Assembly: GCF_019049255.1 (NCBI RefSeq)
Contig: NZ_JAGMUJ010000084.1
Coordinates: 272,397 to 336,396, forward strand
Direction: 5' to 3'
Length of the DNA stretch: 64,000 bases
From: Streptomyces sp. AC558_RSS880
GTDB taxonomy: Bacteria > Actinomycetota > Actinomycetes > Streptomycetales > Streptomycetaceae
Each line of letters begins with the position of its first letter. Position 1 is the first letter of the stretch. The notes under the pieces were generated by a model. The model worked only from the letters and a program-made list of their open reading frames with translations, was not told the DNA's origin and made no database searches. The position numbers and the translations under genes are program-made. Of this stretch, positions 43,946 to 52,406 are shown one piece after another.

Positions 43946-44761
43946 CTACGGCTTGCGGGCGATCGCTCCGTACATGGCGATGTCCTCGTCGCGGACGCCC
44001 TGTTCGCCGGTGCCGTCCGGGTGCCACTTGTGGACCTGGACGATGCCCGGCTCGACCAGGTCGAGGCCCTCGAAGAACTCGTGGGCCTCGTCGATGGTGC
44101 GCAGCCGCATCGGCATGTCGCGGGCCGCGTACTCGCGGGCCACCCGTCCCACCTCCTCGGGGGCGAACTCCGCGGTGCCGATCGTCATGGCCAGGTGGCT
44201 GCCGGAGGGGAGCGGCTCCAGCAGGCGGCGGACGATGCCGACGGCGTCGTCCTCGTCGAGGACGAAGTGGACGATGGCGATCACCGTCAGGGCCACCGGC
44301 CGGTCCAGGTCGAGGGTCTCCCGCAGTTCGGGGGCGTCCAGGATGCTCGCCGGGTCGCGGAAGTCCGCCTCGATGTACGACGTCCTCCCCTCGGGCGTGC
44401 TGGCCAGGAGCCCCTGGGAGAGGGTGAGGACGATGGGGTCGTTGTCGACGTAGACCACGCGTGAGTCGGGAGCCACCGACTGGGCGATCTCGTGCAGGTT
44501 CGGGGAGGTGGGTATGCCGGTGCCGACGTCCAGGAACTGGCGCATGCCCGCTTCCTCGACGAGCCAGCGGACCGCCCGGTTCATCCAGTCCCGGTTGGCG
44601 CGCATGTGGACGGGCAGGGCGGGCCACTCCCGGGCCATGGCGTCGCCGGCCTCCTGGTCCGCCGGGTAGTAGTCCTTGCCGCCGAGGATGTAGTCGTAGA
44701 TCCGCGCGGAGTGCGCGTTCTCGGTGTCGATGCGGTCGGCCGGCCATCCGTTCTCGGGCAC
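43946..44761 (-). CDS. SAM-dependent methyltransferase, DUF574 / PF04672 family
   Basis: The 271-residue protein begins with the family marker DTENAHSARIYDYILGGKDY, has the SAM motif FLDVGTGIPTSPNLHEIAQ, VVYVDNDPIVLTLSQGLL, and ends with HKWHPDG. Streptomyces genomes hold many paralogues, usually next to XRE/DUF397 regulators; here an XRE gene is immediately upstream on the same strand. Function unproven. GTG 44761 has AAGGAG eight bases upstream. Confidence 0.92.
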   Translation of the reverse strand: MPENGWPADRIDTENAHSARIYDYILGGKDYYPADQEAGDAMAREWPALPVHMRANRDWMNRAVRWLVEEAGMRQFLDVGTGIPTSPNLHEIAQSVAPDSRVVYVDNDPIVLTLSQGLLASTPEGRTSYIEADFRDPASILDAPELRETLDLDRPVALTVIAIVHFVLDEDDAVGIVRRLLEPLPSGSHLAMTIGTAEFAPEEVGRVAREYAARDMPMRLRTIDEAHEFFEGLDLVEPGIVQVHKWHPDGTGEQGVRDEDIAMYGAIARKP

Positions 44762-44817
44762 GGGGTGTCTCCTTCGCAGGTCGTGGTTCTGGGGGCGGGG
44801 CGGACGAGCCGCGCGGG

Positions 44818-45693
44818 TCAGAGATCCTTGCGGATCCGGTCGAGAACGGCCTCGGTCCTGGTCGTGGGCGTCGCCTGGGCACCGGCCCGGTCGAGGGCCT
44901 CGCGGTACACCACGACGTCGTCGCCCTTGTCGAGGTAGACGGCGCCGACCAGGCCGTTGAGGTAGACGACGTCGGGCAGTTCACGCGCCCGGAACCGGAA
45001 GAGCTGGAAGGACCCGGCGCGCATGGCCGGGTGGGGGCCGTTGGTGAAGGGCATGATCTGCAGCGTCACCTGCGGCAGGCGGTTCAGTTCGACGAGGTGG
45101 CCGATCTGGTCCCGCATCACGTCCGGGCCCCCGACCGGCCAGCGGAGCACCGTCTCGTCCATCACCACCCACACCCGCGGTGGCGTCTCGCGCCCGAGCA
45201 GTTCCTGCCGGCGCATCCGCAGGGCGATCCGGCGCTCGGTGGCCTCGGCCGGGGCGTGCGGATTGCCGGCGCTCAGCAGGGCACGGGCGTACGCCTCCGT
45301 CTGCAGCAGCCCGTGGACGAACTGGCTCTCGTAGGCGCGGATCTGCAGGGCGGCCTGTTCCAGGCTGAGGTAGGCGGCGAACCAGTCCGGCATGACATCG
45401 CGGTAGGTGTGCCACCAGCCCCGTTTGTTGGCCTCACGGGCCGACTTCAGGAAGGTGTCGATCTCCTGCTGGTCGGTCACGCCGTAGACACGGAGCAGCT
45501 TCTCGGCGTCGGCGAGTCTGAGCCGGGCGACCTTGGCGGCTTCCATCCGGCGGATCGTGGAGTGGCTGACCCCGATGGCGGCGCCCGCCTCCTCGTAGGT
45601 CAGACCGGCCCGGCCGCGTAACTCCTCGAGCTGTCTGCCCAGGATCATGCGCAGGACGGAGGGGGCACCGCCCCAGTCGGTCTCCGCGGTCAC
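44818..45693 (-). CDS. XRE-family regulator with DUF5753 domain, TTA codon
   Basis: The 291-residue protein has an N-terminal helix-turn-helix (LTYEEAGAAIGVSHSTIRRME) and the large DUF5753 sensor-like domain (AYLSLEQAALQIRAYESQFV, VHGLLQTEAYARALL). GTG 45693 is preferred because GAGGGG lies upstream; GTG 45708 is possible. The Leu in LEELRGRAG is encoded by TTA (45621-45619). It is divergent from an anti-sigma-like ATPase, whose gene also has a TTA codon; XRE/DUF397/ATPase groups of this sort act in Streptomyces development (compare BldB/WhiJ families). Confidence 0.9.
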   Translation of the reverse strand: MTAETDWGGAPSVLRMILGRQLEELRGRAGLTYEEAGAAIGVSHSTIRRMEAAKVARLRLADAEKLLRVYGVTDQQEIDTFLKSAREANKRGWWHTYRDVMPDWFAAYLSLEQAALQIRAYESQFVHGLLQTEAYARALLSAGNPHAPAEATERRIALRMRRQELLGRETPPRVWVVMDETVLRWPVGGPDVMRDQIGHLVELNRLPQVTLQIMPFTNGPHPAMRAGSFQLFRFRARELPDVVYLNGLVGAVYLDKGDDVVVYREALDRAGAQATPTTRTEAVLDRIRKDL

Positions 45694-45956
45694 GCCGTGC
45701 CCCCTCACATCGGGTGTTCCGGGCTCACCGTCTCATGCGATCGCCCGGTACGGACACGTTCGATCACTCGTCGGCGGAAGCAGCATGCACGCGGTCAGAT
45801 GCAATTTTCAACTTGCCGGTTGCGAACCGCCGTTGACGAGTGCCAGAGTGTTCGCACCGTCCCCCGGCCCCGCTGAAGGGCCGTACCGGACCGGCCGATC
45901 GACCGCGGCCGGTGGGTGCATGACGGCCCCCTCGTGCGCAAGCAGACGAAAGGCCC

Positions 45957-46523
45957 ATGGAGATGGCTCGGCTCCCCTTACCCAGGCCGCTGCACCACGC
46001 CGGGAACGAGCCCTCCTCCCCCGGACCGGCCGGAGGCGAGCCGGCGGCTCCACTCCCCCGGCCGGACGGCCCCGGACGTCTCGTCTCCGGACCCCGCGGG
46101 GCCGAACTCCATACGGAGACCCGCGCGTTCGACCTGCCGGCGACACCCGCCTCGGTCCGTACCGCCCGTGGCGGTGTGCGGGAGCTGCTCACCGCGCGGG
46201 ATGTCCCCGACGAGGTGTGCGACGACGCTGTCGTCGTGGCCTCGGAGCTCCTCACCAACGCGCTCACCCACGCGGCCGGCGAACGGATCGTCTGCCGGCT
46301 GCGCGTACGGGCCGACCGGATCCGCGTCGAGGTCGAGGACCAGGCCCGCGGCCCGGAGCTGCCCGTGCTCCGCAGGCCCGGCCCCGACGACCAGAACGGA
46401 CGCGGGCTGCTCCTGGTCGACGCGCTGAGCAGCGACTGGGGGGTCGGCCGCGCCCCGGGCCGGTACGGCCGCGTCGTCTGGGCGGAACTCGCCCTGCCCC
46501 GCGGAGGGCACGCACGGCCCTGA
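45957..46523 (+). CDS. Anti-sigma-factor-like ATP-binding protein (HATPase, RsbW/SpoIIAB type), TTA codon
   Basis: The 188-residue protein has a variable Pro-rich N-terminus of about 60 residues and then a GHKL ATPase domain: VVASELLTNALTHAAGERIV (N-box with Glu-Asn), RVEVEDQARGPEL (G1-like Asp), NGRGLLLVDALSSDWGV (G2). Such proteins bind sigma factors or anti-anti-sigma proteins. Codon 8 (45978-45980) is TTA, so translation should need bldA. AAAGG precedes ATG 45957. The 263-bp gap to the XRE gene has an AT-rich patch (45793-45830). Confidence 0.85.
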   Translation: MEMARLPLPRPLHHAGNEPSSPGPAGGEPAAPLPRPDGPGRLVSGPRGAELHTETRAFDLPATPASVRTARGGVRELLTARDVPDEVCDDAVVVASELLTNALTHAAGERIVCRLRVRADRIRVEVEDQARGPELPVLRRPGPDDQNGRGLLLVDALSSDWGVGRAPGRYGRVVWAELALPRGGHARP

Positions 46524-46691
46524 GCGGCGGGCGCCTCCCGGGTGAGGGCCCGGAGCCCCCGGCGTCCCGCGCCGTACCCCCGCGGCGAAGCACGGCGCGC
46601 GCACCCGCCCACGGCATCGCCCACGACGGGCGGCGCGTGCCGGGGCAGGGTGCCGGGGCAGGGTGCCGGGACGGCGACCGCCGAAAGCCGC

Positions 46692-47423
46692 TCACCGGCT
46701 GCTTCGCGCCGTCCACACCGTGCCGCGGGCCTCGTACTCGAGCATCTCCTCCAGGCCGACCGCGGCGTCCGCGCCGAGTTCCCGGCGCACCAGCCACAGG
46801 GCGAGGTCCAGTCCGGAGGTCACCCCGCCGGCGGTGACCAGGTCGCCGTCGTCGACCACGCGGGCGTTCTTCAGCACGCCGCCCTGCCGCTCCAGGTCGG
46901 CCCGCGCCCGGTGATGGGTGGTGCAGGGGCGCCCCGAGGTCAGCCCGGCGGCGGAGAGCAGCATCACGCCCGTGCACAGCGCGCTGACGGTCAGCCCCGG
47001 GCGGGTCGCGGCGGCCAGCGCCCGGGGCAGCGAACCCCGCCGGATCTCGGCCCACACACCGGGGTCCTCGCGGCGCGCGTACCCGCCGCCGGGGACGACG
47101 AGGAGGTCCGCCTCCTCGGGGGCCCACCCGTGGTCGACGCGCAGGCGGGTGCCGTAGGCGGCCTTGACGGTACGCGGGCCGTCGATCGCCACGTAGCGGG
47201 TCTCCACTTCCCGGTCCGCGAAGTGGCCCGAGGCGGAGAACACCTCGTACGGGGCGGAGAAGTCGAGTTCCTCCACACCGTCGAACATGACCACGTGGAC
47301 GCGCAGGGGTCGATCACGTCCGGGGGCTTCGGAGGTGGCGGCGTCGGCCCGGGTGGCGGCGCCGGCGGTCAGCGTCGCGGCCCCGAGCGCGGTGGTGGCG
47401 TGCAGGAGGGTACGGCGGTTCAT
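46692..47423 (-). CDS. Tat-exported DJ-1/PfpI family protein
   Basis: The 243-residue protein opens with a twin-arginine signal (MNRRTLLHATTALGAATL) and then a DJ-1/PfpI domain: VHVVMFDGVEELDFSAPYEV, LLVVPGGGYARRE, the nucleophile elbow VSALCTGVMLLSAAGL (Cys), and the later TTHHRARADLE. Export of a DJ-1 domain is unusual. Starts by ATGA overlap with the next DJ-1 gene, so the two are translated together. Confidence 0.88.
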   Translation of the reverse strand: MNRRTLLHATTALGAATLTAGAATRADAATSEAPGRDRPLRVHVVMFDGVEELDFSAPYEVFSASGHFADREVETRYVAIDGPRTVKAAYGTRLRVDHGWAPEEADLLVVPGGGYARREDPGVWAEIRRGSLPRALAAATRPGLTVSALCTGVMLLSAAGLTSGRPCTTHHRARADLERQGGVLKNARVVDDGDLVTAGGVTSGLDLALWLVRRELGADAAVGLEEMLEYEARGTVWTARSSR

Positions 47424-48064
47424 CTCGGTCGGTACTCCATTTCCCGGTCGGTCATGGGCAGGGGGACGGGCTCGTCCGCCAGGTACGGCGGTGCCGGGTC
47501 GTACTGGAGGGCACGGCGCACGGCGCGGGCGTGCTCGCGCCCGTGCAGGTGGCCGACGAGCCACAGGGCACTGTCGATGCCGGCGGAGACGCCCTGGCTG
47601 GTGAGCAGGTTGCCGTCGACGACATAGCGGGCGTCCCGGACGACGGTGACGTCGCCGCGTTCTTCGAGCGCCTCCTCGTACTGCCAGTGGGTGGCGACCC
47701 GGCGGGACCGGGCCGGGCCGGCGGCGTGCAGCAGGAAGGTCCCGGTGCAGACGCCGACCACCCAGGCGGCGCGCGCGGCGGTGCCGGTGAGCCAGCCGGT
47801 GACCCGCTCGTTGCGGGTCTCGGCCTCCCGGGCGCCGTGCCCGCCCGGTACGAGGACGACGTCCAGGGGCGGGTGGTCGCCGAGTGTGCGGTCCGGCAGT
47901 ACCCGCATGCCCTGGGAACACCGGACGGGCTCGGAGCGTTCGGCGACGAGCAGGACGTCGTCCCTGCCGTCGCGCAGCCCGGAGGAGGTGGTGAACACTT
48001 CCCACGGGCCGGTGAAGTCGAGTTCCTGCGCCGAGTCGAACAGCAGGATTCCGTACGTGGTCAT
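47420..48064 (-). CDS. DJ-1/PfpI family protein, isonitrile-hydratase-like
   Basis: The 214-residue cytoplasmic paralogue has YGILLFDSAQELDFTGPWEV, VVLVPGGHGAR, nucleophile VVGVCTGTFLLHAAG and ATHWQYEEALEERGDV. The THW/THHR segment after the nucleophile is shared by isonitrile hydratases and the sensor domain of AraC-type DJ-1 regulators. It begins 2 bases after the HD gene stop. Substrate unproven. Confidence 0.9.
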   Translation of the reverse strand: MTTYGILLFDSAQELDFTGPWEVFTTSSGLRDGRDDVLLVAERSEPVRCSQGMRVLPDRTLGDHPPLDVVLVPGGHGAREAETRNERVTGWLTGTAARAAWVVGVCTGTFLLHAAGPARSRRVATHWQYEEALEERGDVTVVRDARYVVDGNLLTSQGVSAGIDSALWLVGHLHGREHARAVRRALQYDPAPPYLADEPVPLPMTDREMEYRPR

Positions 48065-48066
48065 GG

Positions 48067-48720
48067 TCAGTTGCCCCAGCGCGCGGCGTCGGCCATGGTC
48101 TCCATCCGGGTCCTGTGCGGCGGCACGGACCGCTCCCTCAGCAGTTCGGACGGGAGGGAGAAGAGCGGGGCCTTCTCCGGGCGGTGCCGTGCCTGGGCGA
48201 CGATCTCGTCGGTGAGGGTGGTGGCCATGGACAGCCGCGGATAGGCGGCGTGGATCGCGGCCCCGGTGGCGTCGTCGACGCAGTCGGTGTCCCAGCCGAA
48301 GTCCATGCCGGTCCCCTGGTGCACCAGGGCGCACAGGGTGCCGCGGCGCTCGGCGATGCCCGGCGTCGTGTGCAGGGCGACGGCCTCCCACACGGCGTCG
48401 ACGTCGGCGGCGGGCAGGCCCTGCGCGGTGAGGAACTCCGCGGCCGTGTCGGCGCCGTCCACCTCGAACCGCTGGTGGCGGTCACCGGCCCGGGTCAGGC
48501 CGATGTCGTGCAGGACGCAAGCCAGGAACAGCAGCTCCGGATCGTAGTCACGTCCCGGCTTCGCGCCCTGGTGGTCGGCGCGGAGGCGGGCGAACAGCGC
48601 GCTGCGGACGCTGTGGTTGGCGGTCGCGGTGGACTCCGTCCCGCGCACCAGGTCCAGCGCGCGGCGGGCGACGGGGGTGTCGGGGAGCGGCGGGACGCCG
48701 GCGATCATCACGTCGTTCAT
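48067..48720 (-). CDS. HD-domain hydrolase, cyanamide-hydratase-like
   Basis: The 217-residue protein has an HD core: NHSVRSALFARL (first His), LFLACVLHDIGLT (HD pair), EVDGADTAAEFL and AVALHTTPGIAERRGT (later His), then VHQGTGMDFGW. This order is that of fungal and bacterial cyanamide-hydratase-like HD proteins. ATG 48720 has no ribosome site (alternative ATG 48708). It heads the HD/DJ-1/DJ-1 operon and is divergent, only 53 bases away, from an AraC-type regulator. Confidence 0.85.
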   Translation of the reverse strand: MNDVMIAGVPPLPDTPVARRALDLVRGTESTATANHSVRSALFARLRADHQGAKPGRDYDPELLFLACVLHDIGLTRAGDRHQRFEVDGADTAAEFLTAQGLPAADVDAVWEAVALHTTPGIAERRGTLCALVHQGTGMDFGWDTDCVDDATGAAIHAAYPRLSMATTLTDEIVAQARHRPEKAPLFSLPSELLRERSVPPHRTRMETMADAARWGN

Positions 48721-48756
48721 GAAATCGATGATCGGCTGTGTCAACCACCCGCGACA

Positions 48757-48772
48757 GAGGCAGACTTGCCTC
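48757..48772. promoter_or_regulatory. Operator candidate in the 53-bp divergent gap
   Basis: GAGGCA and TGCCTC form 6-base inverted arms around GACT, ending one base before the regulator ATG. With so short a gap both promoters must overlap, so a bound regulator would affect both genes. Confidence 0.35.
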
Positions 48773-48773
48773 C

Positions 48774-49871
48774 ATGCGAGAGGAAACTGCCACCCCCGCC
48801 GCACCGCACCGAGTGGCGGTGCTGGTCCTGGACGACGTGCTGCCCCTGGACCTGGGCATCCCGGCCCAGGTCTTCATCGCCGTGCCCGGTGACCCCTATG
48901 AACTGACCCTGTGCGGACGGACCGCGGGGTCGGTCCCGACCGCCGCGGGGTTCGCCGTGACGGTGACGGCCGGGCTGGAAGCGGTGCGTGACGCGGACAC
49001 CGTGGTGGTCCCGGGGTACGCACCGCACCTGCGGGAGCTCCCGGCGGACGTGCTCGCCGCACTGGCCGGGGCCCACGCCCGGGGCCGGCGGCTGGTGTCC
49101 ATCTGCACCGGGGCGTTCGCGCTGGCCGCGGCCGGGATCCTGGACGGCCGCGAGGCCACCACCCACTGGAGGTACGCCGACGAACTGGCGGCACGCCACC
49201 CGAGGGTGTCGGTGGACCCGCGCGTGCTCTACGTGGACGAGGGACAGGTGCTGACCTCGGCGGGCGTCGCCGCCGGCATCGACCTGTGCCTGCACCTGGT
49301 GCGACGCGACCTCGGCGCGCGGACGGCGAACCAGGTGGCGCGCTCCCTGGTCTCCGCTCCCCACCGCGACGGCGGGCAGGCGCAGTACATCAGACGGCCG
49401 CTGGCCCCCGACACGTACGGCGTCACCCTCGCACCCACCCGGGCGTGGGCCCTGGCCCGCCTGCACGAACCGCTGACGGTCCCCCGGCTCGCCGCGCACG
49501 CGCACATGGCACCGCGGACCTTCGCCCGGCGGTTCGTCGCCGAGACCGGCACGACTCCCCTGCGGTGGCTGCTCGCCGCCCGGCTCGACCGTGCCCGGGA
49601 GCTCCTGGAGAGCACCGGACTCGCCGTCGACCACATAGCCGACCGATGCGGTCTGGGCAGTCCCTCGAACCTCCGGCTGCACTTCCGCCGCACCCTCGGG
49701 ACGACACCCACCGCCTATCGCGCGGCGTTCACCCCCACGGCGAACCCCGACGAGGACCACCGGCCCGCCGGCCGCCCCGCCGGCCCGGAGCGCCCCGGAG
49801 CCGGCGGGCCCAAGACGCCGTGTGCCCCTGCTCGACGCAGCACAGCGGGCACCCGGTCGGCGCCGGAGTGA
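48774..49871 (+). CDS. GlxA-type AraC regulator with DJ-1/PfpI sensor domain
   Basis: The 365-residue protein joins an N-terminal DJ-1/PfpI-like domain (VAVLVLDDVLPLDLGIPAQV, VSICTGAFALAAAGILDGRE, TTHWRYADELA) to a C-terminal AraC DNA-binding domain with two helix-turn-helix units (LTVPRLAAHAHMAPRTFARR; VDHIADRCGLGSPSNLRLHF). The sensor keeps the elbow cysteine. It probably controls the divergent HD/DJ-1 operon whose products share its fold, perhaps because enzyme and sensor recognise the same ligand. Confidence 0.92.
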   Translation: MREETATPAAPHRVAVLVLDDVLPLDLGIPAQVFIAVPGDPYELTLCGRTAGSVPTAAGFAVTVTAGLEAVRDADTVVVPGYAPHLRELPADVLAALAGAHARGRRLVSICTGAFALAAAGILDGREATTHWRYADELAARHPRVSVDPRVLYVDEGQVLTSAGVAAGIDLCLHLVRRDLGARTANQVARSLVSAPHRDGGQAQYIRRPLAPDTYGVTLAPTRAWALARLHEPLTVPRLAAHAHMAPRTFARRFVAETGTTPLRWLLAARLDRARELLESTGLAVDHIADRCGLGSPSNLRLHFRRTLGTTPTAYRAAFTPTANPDEDHRPAGRPAGPERPGAGGPKTPCAPARRSTAGTRSAPE

Positions 49872-50019
49872 GCACGCCACCGTCACGTCACGCCGGGGCC
49901 TGCCCGCTCCTCACGGGACCTCGGGCCGACGGACGGCCGCGGGGCCGGGCACCCGCGGAGCACCGGTGGTGCACCACCGGCATCCCACCCGCACCACGAT
50001 CGGACGAACAGCCGCCCCT

Positions 50020-50186
50020 GCAGGTCAACGCCCGTCTCTGCGCGGCTTCAAGGGTGCGTTCGGCAGCTCCGGCGCGGGCAGGGGAGCCCCGTCGTATCCG
50101 TGCACCTCGCCGAAACGGGTCCCCTTCATCCAGTCCTCGCGAGCCTGGACGATGTCGTCGTGCGACCGGCCGATGAAGTTCCACCA
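50020..50186 (+). repeat. 167-bp direct repeat, copy A (fragment of a pirin 3' end)
   Basis: This copy aligns without gaps to 54534-54700, with three mismatches over the inner 146 bases and about eight in the 13 bases just before the stop codon. On the minus strand it encodes the last 50-odd residues of pirin (WNFIGRSHDDIVQAREDW and on) ending LKPRRDGR-stop instead of LKPRGRMR-stop. Homology ends exactly where an IS110 relic begins. It is a dead fragment here, while the full pirin gene carries copy B. Confidence 0.9.
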
Positions 50187-50345
50187 GGGCCCAGGCCGTA
50201 CCCAAGGACGACACCGTCGCCGGCATACGCGCCCTGCACAACGCCGCCCGCTCCGCCGTCAAGGCCCGCATCGCCGCCCTGAACCAGATCGGCCGGCTCC
50301 TGATCACCGCCCCCGAGACCATCCGCGCCAAGTACGGCCGTCTCA
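50187..50345 (+). mobile_element. IS110-family transposase relic
   Basis: Directly after the pirin fragment the plus strand reads AVPKDDTVAGIRALHNAARS and VKARIAALNQIGRLLITAPE, a central segment of IS110-type DEDD transposases. Neither end of the protein is present. The junction at 50186/50187 is sharp, so the IS is probably responsible for cutting the pirin copy. Confidence 0.7.
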
Positions 50346-50402
50346 GGGGCACGGACAGCGGTGTTCAGTATGCAGACACGCCGAACCGCGACATCACGCC
50401 GC

Positions 50403-50434
50403 GTTCACGATCGCGTCGCGATCCCTTCGTGAAC
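50403..50434. promoter_or_regulatory. Nested palindrome upstream of the phytase gene
   Basis: GATCGCGTCGCGATC (50409-50423) is a palindrome around one base, and outside it GTTCAC and GTGAAC are inverted. GTTCAC is also the core of Streptomyces PhoP boxes (GTTCACC-type 11-base units), which would suit a phosphate-releasing enzyme, but I see no clear tandem second unit. Confidence 0.35.
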
Positions 50435-50478
50435 CTTCCATAGCATTCCCGGCGTCCACATCCCTACTAAGGAGTAAC

Positions 50479-51792
50479 ATGAGCGCCTTCGCTCTCAGCA
50501 CCCTGACCGCACTCGCCACCGCGTTAACCCTGACCACCGGTCCCACGGCCCCGGTGACCGTCACGGCCACCGTGGAGACTCCCGCGGTGTACGACGACGA
50601 GGCCGGCGGCAACGCCGACGCCGACGACCCGGCCGTGTGGGTCGACCCCGAGAACCCCGGCCGCAGCATCGTCATCGGCACGCTGAAGGAGGCCGGCCTC
50701 GATGTCTACGGACTCGACGGCCGCCGTCTGCAGCACATAGCGGCACCCCAGGCCCCGGACGAGGACGCCGAGCCCGGCCGCTTCAACAACGTCGACATCG
50801 TCTACGGTTTCGAACTGGACGGCGAGAAGACGGACCTGGCCCTCGTCAGCGACCGGGGCCGCGACCGTATCCGCGCCTACGCCATCGACCCCGCAGCCGT
50901 CGCGGCCGGCAAGCCGCCACTGAAGGACGTCACCGCAGCCGACGCCGCACCGGTCTTCGCCGCCGACGAGGCCGGGGTGGACGACCAGCGCACCTCCTAC
51001 GGCCTGACCGCCTTCACGGACGACGACGCCTACGTGGTGGTGTCGCAGCGCGAGGAGACCCGCCTGCGTCTGCTCCAGCTGAAGGACGACGACGGGCGCG
51101 TCGGCTACGAGACCGAGGACACCCTCGACCTGCCCGCCACCTTCGCCCTGCCCGACGGCACCGACTGGACCCCGTGCGCGGACCCCGGTGAGAACCCCCA
51201 GGTCGAGGGCATGGCCGTCGACCTGGAGGAGCACGTCCTGTACGCCGCCCAGGAGGCGGTGGGCCTGTGGCGGATCGACCTGGACGACGAGGAGTTCGAG
51301 GACCCTGAGCTCGTCGACCGCGTCCGCGAGTACGGCACGCCGTGGACGTACGACGCCGAGGAGGAGGAGTGCGTCCTCGACACGGACAACGACCCCGGCT
51401 TCGGCGGTGAGCACCTGAGCGCCGACGCGGAGGGCGTCACCATCTACCACGCCGAGGACGGCACTGGATACGTCCTCGCCTCCAGCCAGGGCGACGACAC
51501 CTTCGCCGTGTACGAGCGCGACGGGGACAACGGCTACCTCGGCTCGTTCGCCGTCACCGACGGCGCCACCGACGGCGTGCGGCACTCCGACGGCTCCACG
51601 GTCGTCAACGTCCCTCTGGGTCGGTCCTTCCCCAAGGGTCTGCTGATCACCCACGACGGCGAGGCCACCCCGGCCGACGGCGACCGCGAGGGCACCAACT
51701 TCAAGTTCGTCCGCTGGGACGCCGTCGCCGGCGCATTCCCCGAACCGCTCACGGTCGACACCGACTCCTTCGATCCCCGCGACGCGGACTGA
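50479..51792 (+). CDS. Secreted beta-propeller phytase (3-phytase), TTA codon
   Basis: The 437-residue acidic protein has a signal peptide (about 30 residues) and beta-propeller phytase motifs: GGNADADDPAVWVDPENPGR, GRFNNVDIVYGFELDG, SDRGRDRIRAYAID, VEGMAVDLEEHVLYAAQE, GEHLSADAEGVTIYHAEDGTGYVL-like and SSQGDDTFAVYERD. The many Asp/Glu residues bind the calcium ions needed for activity and stability. It removes phosphate from phytate outside the cell. AAGGAG precedes ATG 50479. Codon 16 (50524-50526), in the signal peptide, is TTA, so secretion should need bldA. Confidence 0.94.
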   Translation: MSAFALSTLTALATALTLTTGPTAPVTVTATVETPAVYDDEAGGNADADDPAVWVDPENPGRSIVIGTLKEAGLDVYGLDGRRLQHIAAPQAPDEDAEPGRFNNVDIVYGFELDGEKTDLALVSDRGRDRIRAYAIDPAAVAAGKPPLKDVTAADAAPVFAADEAGVDDQRTSYGLTAFTDDDAYVVVSQREETRLRLLQLKDDDGRVGYETEDTLDLPATFALPDGTDWTPCADPGENPQVEGMAVDLEEHVLYAAQEAVGLWRIDLDDEEFEDPELVDRVREYGTPWTYDAEEEECVLDTDNDPGFGGEHLSADAEGVTIYHAEDGTGYVLASSQGDDTFAVYERDGDNGYLGSFAVTDGATDGVRHSDGSTVVNVPLGRSFPKGLLITHDGEATPADGDREGTNFKFVRWDAVAGAFPEPLTVDTDSFDPRDAD

Positions 51793-51902
51793 CCCCACCC
51801 GTCAGCCCGCACCCTCCGGCTCCGCGTCGCCCCGAACCACCGCGCCGGCTAGAGAGGACAGCGGAGCGACGGGACCGGGACGGTGCCGCAACGCGAGCGG
51901 TT

Positions 51903-52172
51903 CTCAGGCGCGGTGGGGGCCGCTGTGAGAACCCCGAGTGTCTTCTGTCAGATGTGCCGTACCGCACATCAGCGGGGAAGCGGCTACTCGAAGTGGACCA
52001 CGTCGATGACCACACGGCAGGCGGGCGTGACTACCCAAGCGCAATGATCGCTCTCTGCCCCAACTGTCATGCCGACAAGACCCGGAGTGCAGGTCGTAAC
52101 GAGTTGAGGGAGCGACTTCGGGCTGAAGCCCTGAAGCGGCATGAAACGCGGCGAGGCAAGGACCAGGATTGA
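51903..52172 (+). pseudogene. HNH endonuclease, N-terminally truncated
   Basis: The frame is open from before 51903 and becomes homologous at RCENPECLLSDVPYRTSAGK, then LLEVDHVDDHTAGGRDYPSA (catalytic HNH His-Val-Asp-Asp-His) and IALCPNCHADKTRSAG. Both zinc Cys pairs (CENPEC, CPNC) are there. Only a GTG at 51954, inside the domain, could start it, which would lose the first Cys pair. Full-length relatives have a long N-terminal part. The A+T content is higher than in flanking genes. Confidence 0.65.
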
Positions 52173-52179
52173 AGCCGCT

Positions 52180-52202
52180 GCCCGGGGCACACCGCCCCGG
52201 GC
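52180..52202. terminator. Hairpin after the HNH relic
   Basis: GCCCGGGGC and GCCCCGGGC form a 9-bp stem around ACACC, followed by AACAAAAGG. A second hairpin (GGACGCG/CGCGTCC) follows at about 52211-52234. Confidence 0.6.
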
Positions 52203-52406
52203 AACAAAAGGGACGCGCCCATTGGGCCGCGTCCGTCGATGGTGCTCACTCACGGCAACTGTGGTTTCGGGTAATTGGTGGTCAGGTTCCGGTGGCGGTC
52301 CGTACGTTCTGTACGCACACGAGTTCGGCGGGCGGCGCTGCAGTGCATTGTCAGGTATCCGCAAGGGGCAGGTGCGGGCGGCCAGGGAGTGCTCCTGCGG
52401 TACGGG

